A stretch of DNA of 64,000 nt, taken from the NCBI GenBank assembly GCA_964500205.1, contig CAZCNS010000004.1, positions 248,001-312,000 of the forward strand. Direction: 5' to 3'. The notes under the pieces were generated by a model, which saw only the letters and a program-made list of their open reading frames with translations, searched no databases and was not told the DNA's origin. Each line of letters begins with the position of its first letter. Within the stretch, counting starts at the first letter, position 1. Of the stretch, positions 7,862 to 15,430 are shown in pieces. This stretch comes from UBA10329 sp964500205 (GTDB lineage Bacteria; Bacteroidota; Bacteroidia; UBA10329). The translations under genes and the position numbers were made by a program.

Positions 7862-8875
7862 ATGATACTGGTCACTGGAGGAACTGGACTGCTGGGTGCA
7901 CACGTGCTGTTGCGTTTATTGGATGCCGGGAAACAGGTGCGTGCCCTGCATCGCAGCGCGAGGAGTCTTGCCACTGTGCGCGACATCTTCCGCCACTATG
8001 CGGACGACCCCGATGCCTTGATGCAGGGTATCGAGTGGGTGCAGGGTGATATTCTCGACATCCCATCGTTGCAGGAGGCGATGACGGGCGTAAGGGAGGT
8101 TTACCACATAGCGGCCACCGTTTCTTTCGAACCCAAGGACCGCGACTTCATGTTCAAGGTGAATGTGGAGGGAACAGCCAACGTGGTGAATCTCTGTCTG
8201 GAGCAAGAGGCGCGCCTCTGTCATGTCAGCTCTGTGGCTGCACTTGGCAGGGTGGAGGGGCAAGGCATCATCAATGAGGAAACGCCTTGGAAGGATTCTG
8301 AGCGCAATTCCAATTATGGTAAGAGCAAGCGCAAGGCCGAGCTGGAGGTGTGGCGAGGGATGGCCGAGGGTTTGCAGGCTGTGATCATGAACCCGTGCAT
8401 CATCCTCGGCCCGGGCGATTGGACCAAGAGCAGCGCGGCACTTTTCACCAAGGTTTGGAAAGGTTTGCCTTATTACACGGAAGGCGAGAATGCCATGGTC
8501 GATGTGCGCGATGTGGCCGAGGTGATGGTGCAATTGATGGAGCGCGACATCATGGGCCAGAGGTTCATCGTCTCTGCAGATAATTTCAAGTTGCGCGATG
8601 TGGTCAACCTCATTGCTGACGGGCTGGGCAAGAAACGCCCCGCCACCAAGGCGTCACCCATGCTGATGGCCCTTGCTTGGCGGTTGGAGAAACTGCGGTC
8701 TGTTCTCACCCGTTCGAAGCCGTTCAGCACCCGCGAGACAGCCGATAACGCCCTACACGTGAGCCACTACGATAACTCGAAGCTGCTTGCCGTCCTGCCA
8801 GATTTCCGATTCCGCCCATTGGAGCAGACCGTCAAGGATGTGAGCGCGATGTTCCTCCGCGACCACAAGGGTTGA
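7862..8875 (+). CDS. Extended SDR: NAD(P)-dependent epimerase/dehydratase family protein
   Basis: A 337-residue Rossmann-fold oxidoreductase. The cofactor motif is MILVTGGTGLLGAHVL at the very N-terminus (TGxxGxxG). The catalytic YGKSK (YxxxK) is near residue 156, after LCHVSSVAALG, and NPCIILGPGDW is the typical downstream segment. The open frame reaches back to 7235, but that part is antisense to the acyl-CoA dehydrogenase, so I start at ATG 7862. It meets the DUF4296 gene tail to tail with no spacer. In Bacteroidetes this SDR commonly sits near DUF4296, dihydroorotase and a polyprenol-phosphate mannosyltransferase (recalled synteny), all of which occur in the next 10 kb. The exact substrate is unknown. 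Confidence 0.9.
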   Translation: MILVTGGTGLLGAHVLLRLLDAGKQVRALHRSARSLATVRDIFRHYADDPDALMQGIEWVQGDILDIPSLQEAMTGVREVYHIAATVSFEPKDRDFMFKVNVEGTANVVNLCLEQEARLCHVSSVAALGRVEGQGIINEETPWKDSERNSNYGKSKRKAELEVWRGMAEGLQAVIMNPCIILGPGDWTKSSAALFTKVWKGLPYYTEGENAMVDVRDVAEVMVQLMERDIMGQRFIVSADNFKLRDVVNLIADGLGKKRPATKASPMLMALAWRLEKLRSVLTRSKPFSTRETADNALHVSHYDNSKLLAVLPDFRFRPLEQTVKDVSAMFLRDHKG

Positions 8876-9229
8876 TCATTCTGCCTTCTCGGCCTGGATC
8901 TCCGCATCCATCTCCGAGAGCCGCTCCAGCACCAGATCGTACACCGCGTTCATCTCTTTGACGTGGAACGAGTAGTCGTAAAGTGCGCTGTCAAAAGCGG
9001 CCTTGGTGATGCCGTGCTTGAGAAACACGCGCTCATTCAACTCAGCATAGCCCGGGCGCGAGCTGTCGCCTTCGGTCAGTTGCATGTTATGGGCCGTCTC
9101 CACCAGGTGCAGGTCCACCATGATGCCGACCATCTGCCCCTGCGGGATGGGCAGTTTGGGCTGCTTCTCGGTGCTGTTGCAGGAGAGGATGAAAACGAAA
9201 AACAGCAAGTAGGGAAATGAAAATTGCAC
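8876..9229 (-). CDS. DUF4296 lipoprotein
   Basis: A 117-residue lipoprotein restricted to Bacteroidetes. The signal peptide ends in a lipobox (FILSC, Cys17), so it should be lipidated and envelope-anchored. The domain carries IPQGQMVGIMVDLHLVE near residue 30 and FLKHGITKAAFDSALYDY near residue 70, both characteristic of DUF4296. Its function is unknown. ATG start at 9229. Upstream on the same strand, 11 bases away, is the PIN-domain gene, which is probably a later insertion between this gene and the dihydroorotase gene. Confidence 0.85.
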   Translation of the reverse strand: MQFSFPYLLFFVFILSCNSTEKQPKLPIPQGQMVGIMVDLHLVETAHNMQLTEGDSSRPGYAELNERVFLKHGITKAAFDSALYDYSFHVKEMNAVYDLVLERLSEMDAEIQAEKAE

Positions 9230-9240
9230 GTGATGTATTT

Positions 9241-9822
9241 CTACTTGGCAACGTTAAAACTGATGTCAACACCCCCCAGTCCTTCCAACAGTTGTGGAAG
9301 GGTGCTGCACTCGATTTCCACAATCTTGCAGATGGCAGGAATCTTATGGAACAGCTTGTTGTCATTGCTGACCTCCGTCTCCTCGGTCACAAGCACTGTG
9401 TGTTCCATCGGCAGGTCGCGCTTTCTGTTGAGGCAGGTGAGAACGAGTCCCATATCTGCCGACCTCATGAAAGCGGTCTTCTGTGCCTCCAACTCAGCAG
9501 CGGTCAGCCTGTTTCTCATCACACCGATGACGAACTGGTTGTCCAGCTGATTCATGAACCGCTTCGGCTTGGGGGGCAGCATGTCCTCAGTGTCCAAAGG
9601 CTTATTGGACTTGAGAAACGCCTTATCGCCAAGGAATGGAATGGCCTTCACCACCGTCCCTTGTGCTATGTAACGGCTCTCTTGCATCACCCTGTCTATG
9701 ATAACGATCTCACCATCAATCACCCGCTGACGGATAAAACCCACAAGCTTTCCGTCATGGTCGAATGGCATGTAGTAACGTGCCAAAGCCAAGAGTGAAC
9801 TTGTGTCGATGACCGCAATCAT
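9241..9822 (-). CDS. DUF4411-type PIN domain protein (putative toxin nuclease)
   Basis: A 193-residue PIN-fold protein. It opens with IAVIDTSSLLALARYY, the first acidic metal ligand region, and continues with IVIIDRVMQE, the second conserved acidic helix. The C-terminal half has LVTEETEVSN, the expected position of further acidic residues, and KLFHKIPAICK. Length and the DTSSLL...VxxE layout fit the DUF4411 family, usually found next to an ImmA/IrrE metallopeptidase. Here it overlaps that gene by four bases (ATGA), so the two are translationally coupled. Predicted role: RNase toxin or effector of a toxin-antitoxin or defence pair. Nuclease activity is inferred from the fold only. Confidence 0.8.
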   Translation of the reverse strand: MIAVIDTSSLLALARYYMPFDHDGKLVGFIRQRVIDGEIVIIDRVMQESRYIAQGTVVKAIPFLGDKAFLKSNKPLDTEDMLPPKPKRFMNQLDNQFVIGVMRNRLTAAELEAQKTAFMRSADMGLVLTCLNRKRDLPMEHTVLVTEETEVSNDNKLFHKIPAICKIVEIECSTLPQLLEGLGGVDISFNVAK

Positions 9823-10976
9823 TGAAGGTATTTGTGAAGTCGGTCGGGTTTCACATTCAGCGTGCGGCAGAAATCCTGCTCGCTGATCACTCCCTCATGA
9901 AACGCCACTTGCAGGGACGTTACCAGCAAAGGGGAAATGATAGGCTTTGGGGCAGAGCCGCTCTGCGTCCTACCTTCCTCCTTTAACATCTCCTTTTCCG
10001 CGTTTCTCTCCTCCTGTTTTGATTTGAACTGATCCTCCAACTCTGCCCTCACATTGTTGTAGCCCGTTCGTGAGATCTGGTCTTTGAAGAGCAATCGCGT
10101 GAAAAGTGCCAGACGGCTGAGGTGGGTCTTCTTCGAGATGTCAGCAACCAGGTCAAAACAATAGTCATTCGAATCATCTGCACGCTGTACAGCCTGTAGT
10201 TGAATATCGAAATCCCCGGCAAGGAAGTGATAGGCAAAGTCGTTGCACCACCGCTCCACCTTCGTCAGTCGGTTGCTGGCAAGATCCGCGTACTCCACCC
10301 TGTCAATCTCCTCAATGTCTAACAGGTAGTGCCCAAGCTCGTGGGCAAGGGTGAAAATCTCCCGCCTGAAGGCATGCTGCTGCCTTTTCAGCACGATGAC
10401 GTTCGGGTGCAGGAAGAACCCGTCAATGTTCGATTTCTCCTTCTGATTGTGGGTCTCCACGTATTCGAACACGAGGACGTTGTGCTCCGCGAGCTTTGCT
10501 ATGAAACCTTTCAGGAATTTTTTGAGGTCATGGTCGAAGGCGGGATATAGCAGCTTCCGCAACTCAATTGCCACCTCCTTGGCATCCTGCCGCACCGGAT
10601 AGATGGGCAGCACACGGCCAAGGTCGAGGTCGGTCATCTTGGCGATGGCAGAGAGCGACAGCTTCAACTCCTCAAAACGGTTGACAACCTTGCGTGCACC
10701 AAGGTTCGGTTCGCTTCCGAAGGAGGTCTTCCTGAAGAAGATGCTGGCGTCCTCCGCAGCAACAGGCGGGTTCGGGTCGAGGTAGTACATCAGACCCTTC
10801 CTGAAGACCTTGTCCACCCGCTTGAGGTGGTTCACATCGACCTCCCCGCCCGTCAGATCGCCCAACGACAGCGGGCGTTTCACCTTCTCGTTGATGGCCA
10901 CCAGCAGGTCGTCCATTGACATGCCGTGCAATGCCAACAGATGATTCAACCGCGATATGTTGTGCTCGACCTTCAC
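9819..10976 (-). CDS. ImmA/IrrE family metallo-endopeptidase
   Basis: A 385-residue protein with a zinc peptidase signature, FTLAHELGHYLL (HExxH at residues 212-216), followed by an acidic stretch, IEEID. In ImmA/IrrE proteins this domain cleaves a repressor or antitoxin. The N-terminal ~65 residues (NHLLALHGMSMDDLLVAINEKV...LKRVDKVFRKG) are helical and probably bind DNA or a partner, in place of a classical XRE HTH. Residues ~310-350 are a Lys/Glu-rich linker (SKQEERNAEKEMLKEEG) leading to a small C-terminal domain. Start appears to be GTG at 10976. It is the upstream partner of the DUF4411 PIN gene. The pair interrupts an otherwise housekeeping neighbourhood. Confidence 0.85.
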   Translation of the reverse strand: MKVEHNISRLNHLLALHGMSMDDLLVAINEKVKRPLSLGDLTGGEVDVNHLKRVDKVFRKGLMYYLDPNPPVAAEDASIFFRKTSFGSEPNLGARKVVNRFEELKLSLSAIAKMTDLDLGRVLPIYPVRQDAKEVAIELRKLLYPAFDHDLKKFLKGFIAKLAEHNVLVFEYVETHNQKEKSNIDGFFLHPNVIVLKRQQHAFRREIFTLAHELGHYLLDIEEIDRVEYADLASNRLTKVERWCNDFAYHFLAGDFDIQLQAVQRADDSNDYCFDLVADISKKTHLSRLALFTRLLFKDQISRTGYNNVRAELEDQFKSKQEERNAEKEMLKEEGRTQSGSAPKPIISPLLVTSLQVAFHEGVISEQDFCRTLNVKPDRLHKYLQ

Positions 10977-11085
10977 GAATATGGGGTGGCTTTATGGCAA
11001 AGGTAGGGAGGTGGCTGTGAACCCACTTGAAACTGTTCCTTCTATAGGTGAGAATGTGCCAGTAATGCTGGACAGCTGATTACAG

Positions 11086-11490
11086 TCAACGAAGCTCTGG
11101 AATCTCACGTTTCCTCAACTCGGAAACAAGACAGTTGAATCCATCGGGGTCAACTTCATCCCATATTACGATTTTCCCGTGTTTAGTGTTGATTGTTAAT
11201 GAGTTGTTGAACCAGATTCTTAGTGATGTCATGCGTTCTTCACGCCACGATTCAACATCCTCAAAACAGATTTCACGAAGAGGGAACACGACATTCTTCA
11301 AAGTAAAACTGTTTTCATCACAAAGGACTTTGTTCCACTTTTTCAAATAGTAGAATTGCATCCAGATAGATGGTATCAACGCAAGAGAGAAGATAAGGAG
11401 AAGGATGTCGTCCCCGATAGTCCATCCCACATAAACCAATGAGATTTGCAGAACTAATACAAGCAATATAGAGGTGGTAGCTCCTGCCAT
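11086..11490 (-). CDS. Small membrane protein with cytoplasmic beta-rich domain
   Basis: A 134-residue protein, not recognised. Two hydrophobic segments at residues ~6-22 (TSILLVLVLQISLVYVG) and ~27-45 (DDILLLIFSLALIPSIW) form a hairpin, followed by a soluble part with SFTLKNVVFPLREICFEDVESW and LTINTKHGKIVIWDEVD. The order of two transmembrane helices followed by a strand-rich domain is like bacterial PH-domain membrane proteins (DUF304-like), offered only as a possibility. It is more AT-rich than its neighbours, and starts five bases after the dihydroorotase stop on the same strand. It could be an accessory passenger of the adjacent PIN/ImmA pair. Confidence 0.65.
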   Translation of the reverse strand: MAGATTSILLVLVLQISLVYVGWTIGDDILLLIFSLALIPSIWMQFYYLKKWNKVLCDENSFTLKNVVFPLREICFEDVESWREERMTSLRIWFNNSLTINTKHGKIVIWDEVDPDGFNCLVSELRKREIPELR

Positions 11491-11495
11491 AAGTA

Positions 11496-12836
11496 TTAAT
11501 CCATTGACGCAAATCCTAATCTTCTGCCCAACACCCCATCATTCAACTTCCCATCGCTATAAGCCAGATGGCCGTTGATGAACGTATGTGTGATGCGGCT
11601 TTGGAACGTGTGCCCCTCAAAGATGCTCCACCCGCACTTGTAGAGGATGTTCTCCTTGCTCACCGTCCAAGGGTTTTTCGGATCGATGAGAACGAGGTCG
11701 GCAAAGTAGCCCTCGCGGATAAAGCCGCGCTCCTGCAAGCTGAAGCAGATGGCTGGGGCATGGCACATCTTCTCCACCATTTTTACGAGTGAAATGGCCC
11801 CGTTGCGCACATGCTCCATCATAGCGGGCAGGGCGTGCTGCACCAGCGGCCCACCGCTCGGGGCCTTGAAGTAGTTGCCCTGCTTCTCATCCCACGTATG
11901 GGGCGCGTGGTCTGTGGCGATGATGTCGATGCGGTCGTCCAGCAAGGCTTGGAACACCCCTTGGCGGTCGGCCTCCGTCTTAACCGCAGGGTTCCACTTC
12001 AGCAGTGATCCCTTGGTCTCATACATGCTGTCGTTGAACGTCAGGTGATGGATGCACGCCTCGGAGGTGATGCGCTTCTTCTCCAGCGGGATGCTGTTGT
12101 CGAACAGGTGCGTCTCCTTTTCAGTGCTGATGTGCAGGATGTGCAGCCGGGTGCCGTGCTTCTTTGCCATTGCCACGGCCTTGGAGGAGGAGAGATAGCA
12201 CGCTTGCACATCACGGATCACCGGATGCGCGCTCATTGGCACATCATCACCATATCTCTCTCTGAAAATTTCCGTGTTCCTGCGCACCGTGGCCTCGTCC
12301 TCGCAGTGGGTGGCGATGAGCATGGGGCATTGCGAGAAGATGCCTTCGAGCGTCTCTTCCCTGTCCACCAACATGTTGCCTGTGCTGCTGCCCATGAAGA
12401 TCTTCACACCACACACTGTCTTCGGGTCGGTTCGGAGCACCTCATCGAGGTTGTCGTTGCCAGCGCCCATGAAGAAAGAGTAGTTGGCCAGCGATACTTG
12501 CGCGGCACGGTCATACTTCTCTTGCAGCAGCTTTTGCGTCAGGGCGTTCGGCACCGTGTTGGGCATTTCCATGAAGCTGGTGATACCCCCTGCAACGGCC
12601 GCCCGGCTCTCGGTGAATAGATCGCCCTTGTGGGTGAGGCCCGGCTCGCGGAAATGCACCTGATCGTCTATCACACCCGGAATCAGCAACTTGCCCTCGG
12701 CATTGATTTCGTGCACCTTGCCCTGCACGCTGATGCTTGGAGCGATCTTGGCAATGCGGTCGTTCTTGATGAGCACATCGGTCACAAAGGAGCGGCCTTC
12801 ATTGACGATTGTAGCGGAGCGGATTATTGTGTTCAC
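11496..12836 (-). CDS. pyrC: Dihydroorotase-like amidohydrolase (class I)
   Basis: A 446-residue amidohydrolase that should interconvert carbamoyl-aspartate and dihydroorotate in pyrimidine synthesis. Family signatures: PGVIDDQVHFREPG (residues ~54-67), MEMPNTVP (substrate Asn), VKIFMGSSTGNMLVD, IATHCEDEATV, LHILHISTEKE and IIATDHAPHT (catalytic Asp). The first metal-binding His of the usual HxH motif is replaced by Gln (QVH), whereas Arg and the other ligands are kept. This variant is, as I recall, common in Bacteroidetes dihydroorotases. Because of the missing ligand, either altered metal binding or a non-catalytic role is possible. ATG start at 12836. Its usual neighbours are displaced to either side by accessory genes. 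Confidence 0.85.
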   Translation of the reverse strand: MNTIIRSATIVNEGRSFVTDVLIKNDRIAKIAPSISVQGKVHEINAEGKLLIPGVIDDQVHFREPGLTHKGDLFTESRAAVAGGITSFMEMPNTVPNALTQKLLQEKYDRAAQVSLANYSFFMGAGNDNLDEVLRTDPKTVCGVKIFMGSSTGNMLVDREETLEGIFSQCPMLIATHCEDEATVRRNTEIFRERYGDDVPMSAHPVIRDVQACYLSSSKAVAMAKKHGTRLHILHISTEKETHLFDNSIPLEKKRITSEACIHHLTFNDSMYETKGSLLKWNPAVKTEADRQGVFQALLDDRIDIIATDHAPHTWDEKQGNYFKAPSGGPLVQHALPAMMEHVRNGAISLVKMVEKMCHAPAICFSLQERGFIREGYFADLVLIDPKNPWTVSKENILYKCGWSIFEGHTFQSRITHTFINGHLAYSDGKLNDGVLGRRLGFASMD

Positions 12837-12963
12837 AGTTTCAGATTCAATGATTCAACGTGGGGCGAAGCGAGGCAAAGGTAATTGGGTGCTAGGGGAG
12901 AAAGGCGATGATAAGGCCACGCCAATTGCGAACCGTCCCCATGTTGCAAGTTCAATAACCGTA

Positions 12964-13011
12964 TTTTCACACGCTGACAGTAGCCTTCAAATACTTGAGC
13001 TTGTGTGAAAA
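12964..13011. promoter_or_regulatory. Inverted repeat upstream of the membrane protein gene
   Basis: TTTTCACAC (12964-12972) and GTGTGAAAA (13003-13011) are perfect 9-bp inverted arms 30 bases apart, 40 bases before ATG 13051, in the divergent spacer with dihydroorotase. They may be operator half-sites, but chance is not excluded. Confidence 0.3.
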
Positions 13012-13050
13012 GGTGGCTGATATGGTCTGTAACGAAGACCCTCACGACCC

Positions 13051-14586
13051 ATGTTCAGGTTTCAAGATAAAGAATTTGTGACCCGTGCCAAGGGAGAAAA
13101 ACTCCCGTTGGTGCAGGCGGTTCTGATCTTCTTGGTCACGAGCCTCGCGACATACATGTTCCTATGGTGCATCAGAGAAATCATGCGCTTCGGTTCTGAC
13201 TGGTGGTTGGATATGACCGCATGGGAAACGTACCTGTACAACTGGTTCTTCGCCTCAATTTCCACTGTTTTCGGAATTCAGTCTGCCCTCACGCATTGGC
13301 TACAGCATGTAGGGTCGGCCTTTCGCAACCCCACAAATAGAAAACTGAGGCGGGCGGTCAATGAACAGCGGCTTACCATGTGGTACTTCCTGCATTGGTT
13401 CGGTAAACTGGGATTAATCATTCTAGTCATATTCATTTCTTTTCAGCACAGTTATTACCATTCATTTGCTCAGGACAGCCTCCATCTGGTTTTCCTCATT
13501 CCATTGGTGCTGTATCTGGGGCTGTGGCCTCAATTGAATGCCGTACTGAGAAGGCGGTCTCAAAGGCTTATGCTCATAGGTCTCTTGTTCGGGTTCGGAT
13601 TCAGTACGGTCTTGGCGTTGTTCAATCCGTTCCCAACAGAAAGAATTGCCGAACCTTTCAGGAAGCGGAATATCCATTATCAATATGACCTGACCGTTCC
13701 CGACAGTAAAACGCATTCTCGTTCAATGGACAGAAATCGCGAACATGTCTATGTATGCTTCAGAGATAGAGATTCAACGGAATCCTTAAGAATAGTAGTA
13801 GGGCCACCGTATAACGCTGCAAGAGAAGTCAGTTTGGACGGACTTCTGAAGTTCTTGTCTGAGGTCAATTACTCTGGCCATAATGACAACTTCCTACTGA
13901 CCATAGTCCTGCATGTGGATTCAGCGGTGGAAATGAAATCGGTGCGAGAGGTGCAGAAAAGGTTGATGATGGCGCAGACAGTCCTAGTACTCTACAACAC
14001 CAATCCGGTAGAATTGAACCTGCATCCGCAGGATCCGGAAGCGGCTTCCTATGGTATTTTTTCTGTGCTTCCGCCATGCTATGAATTCGAATTGCCGGGT
14101 GACACTGTTTCTAAACAGTGCATGTCTTATCTGCCATCTTCACCATCCCCACCCCTTACATGGTTAGGACACCTGTGCGGGATTGAAGAACCGTGTTTCT
14201 CAAAAGGACCGGAGAACATAATGGTCATCACCAGAAAAGGGGATGCGCTGCTGGTGAATGATGCGAAAACCGAAGTCGCGTCATTGGCCGATTCTATACG
14301 GGACCATTTTAACGCCATGCCTGATAGTGCCTTGTTTTGGCTCGATCTGTCGGATGAACAGACCTATGGTGAATACATCCAGTTGAAAGACCTATTCCAT
14401 TCCACCTTTCTCGAAATGAGGTCTGAATATGCTTTGAAGACGTATGGCCTCCCGTTTGATTCACGCTTGCTAAAGGAAGAAGGTCAGAATCTCGTGAGAA
14501 GGAAGTTTCCGATGCGGGTTTTCGAAACCACTACAGCCGAAAGCCGATTGAGGGAATACAAACGAAAGAAGTTCAGGGTCGATTGA
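13051..14586 (+). CDS. Hypothetical multi-pass membrane protein with soluble C-terminal half
   Basis: A 511-residue protein, not recognised. The N-terminal ~200 residues carry four or five hydrophobic segments (around 22-44, 62-78, 113-133, 146-163 and 173-192). The rest is soluble. Residues ~205-300 contain DLTVPDSKTHS, LRIVVGPPY, then FLLTIVLHVDSAVEMKSVREVQKRL and TVLVLYNT; this pattern of strand, Asp-x-x-V-x-x-x-x-V helix and strand is faintly like ExbD/TolR periplasmic domains. The C-terminal third is unassigned. It faces away from dihydroorotase and leads a plus-strand run with the DUF6364/PIN pair, 80 bases downstream. Composition is more AT-rich than the flanking housekeeping genes. 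Confidence 0.75.
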   Translation: MFRFQDKEFVTRAKGEKLPLVQAVLIFLVTSLATYMFLWCIREIMRFGSDWWLDMTAWETYLYNWFFASISTVFGIQSALTHWLQHVGSAFRNPTNRKLRRAVNEQRLTMWYFLHWFGKLGLIILVIFISFQHSYYHSFAQDSLHLVFLIPLVLYLGLWPQLNAVLRRRSQRLMLIGLLFGFGFSTVLALFNPFPTERIAEPFRKRNIHYQYDLTVPDSKTHSRSMDRNREHVYVCFRDRDSTESLRIVVGPPYNAAREVSLDGLLKFLSEVNYSGHNDNFLLTIVLHVDSAVEMKSVREVQKRLMMAQTVLVLYNTNPVELNLHPQDPEAASYGIFSVLPPCYEFELPGDTVSKQCMSYLPSSPSPPLTWLGHLCGIEEPCFSKGPENIMVITRKGDALLVNDAKTEVASLADSIRDHFNAMPDSALFWLDLSDEQTYGEYIQLKDLFHSTFLEMRSEYALKTYGLPFDSRLLKEEGQNLVRRKFPMRVFETTTAESRLREYKRKKFRVD

Positions 14587-14666
14587 ACCCTCCCAGCAAG
14601 GTGTTCATCTTCCCTGTTAAGGTTCTGAAATCAATACCTTTGTCAGTAAGCTCAAAAACGCACGTC

Positions 14667-14924
14667 ATGGAAGCAAGCATAGAGGTCAGACTCGACTCCT
14701 CGGTACTCAAACGTGCCCAGCGATATGCGGCAGCGCACAGACGGTCGCTTTCCGACATGATTGCAGCTTATCTGCGTGGCCTGCCCGATAGTGCAGAGGC
14801 ACAGTCCAGTGAAGGTTCTGATATCACACCTTTTGTAAAGAGCATGGCTACAGGCGTACATGTGCCCACAGACCTTGACGAGAAGGAGATGATGAGGGCC
14901 AAGGCAAAGAGAAAGCACGGTTGA
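14667..14924 (+). CDS. DUF6364-type ribbon-helix-helix antitoxin
   Basis: An 85-residue small protein. Residues 2-40 (SIEVRLDSSVLKRAQRYAAAHRRSLSDMIAAYL) show a beta-strand and two helices typical of ribbon-helix-helix antitoxins of the DUF6364 type. The C-terminus (MATGVHVPTDLDEKEMMRAKAKRK) is the flexible toxin-binding tail. The frame is open from 14583, but the RHH strand begins at MEAS, so I start at ATG 14667. The TGA overlaps the ATG of the downstream PIN toxin by one base (TGATG), so expression is coupled. Predicted role: neutralises the PIN nuclease and represses the operon. Confidence 0.85.
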   Translation: MEASIEVRLDSSVLKRAQRYAAAHRRSLSDMIAAYLRGLPDSAEAQSSEGSDITPFVKSMATGVHVPTDLDEKEMMRAKAKRKHG

Positions 14925-15334
14925 TGGGTGAGCGGCTCTTTCTCGACACCAATGTGGTGATAGACCTGCTTGGCGAGCGCGAGCCATTTTACCGCCACGC
15001 TGCAATATTGGCATCACTTGCCGACAAGGGACAGTTGCAGCTCGTTACATCATCCCTCAGCTTCGTGACCACAGAATATGTGCTCTGCCAGTATGAGGGC
15101 AAGGAGGCGGTACTTGACAAACTGAGAAAATTCAAAACGCTAACCGAAGTGGCAACCGTGGACGACTCGGTCATAGACTTGGCCCTTCACAGTGGTTTCA
15201 GCGATTTTGAGGATGCCGTCCAGTATCACAGCGCATTGAAGAGCAATTGCCAGATCATCATCACTCGGAACAAGAAGGATTTCAAAAGGTCCGAAATCCC
15301 AGTGCTCTCTCCCGAAGACTTTCTAAAAAGGTAG
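14924..15334 (+). CDS. PIN domain toxin (VapC-like ribonuclease)
   Basis: A 136-residue PIN protein. The first metal ligand is in LFLDTNVVIDLL (near residue 7), a second acidic helix follows (TTEYVLCQYEG), and SGFSDFEDAVQYHSA near residue 97 carries the paired acidic residues typical of VapC-type toxins. IIITRNKKDFKRSEIPVLSPEDFL is the classic C-terminal end of this PIN group. The start overlaps the antitoxin stop; a TTG one codon earlier (14921) is also possible. Predicted activity: Mg-dependent cleavage of tRNA or other RNA. With the DUF6364 protein it makes a type II toxin-antitoxin pair. It ends ~96 bases before the tail of the convergent hipA gene. Confidence 0.9.
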   Translation: MGERLFLDTNVVIDLLGEREPFYRHAAILASLADKGQLQLVTSSLSFVTTEYVLCQYEGKEAVLDKLRKFKTLTEVATVDDSVIDLALHSGFSDFEDAVQYHSALKSNCQIIITRNKKDFKRSEIPVLSPEDFLKR

Positions 15335-15430
15335 GTGGGATTGCCTCACGTCCCGGCACTTTCTGATAACGACCAACCAGAAATCCCGTGCCTATTCTCT
15401 GGTGATTCCGAGTAGCACAACTGCGGTCGG

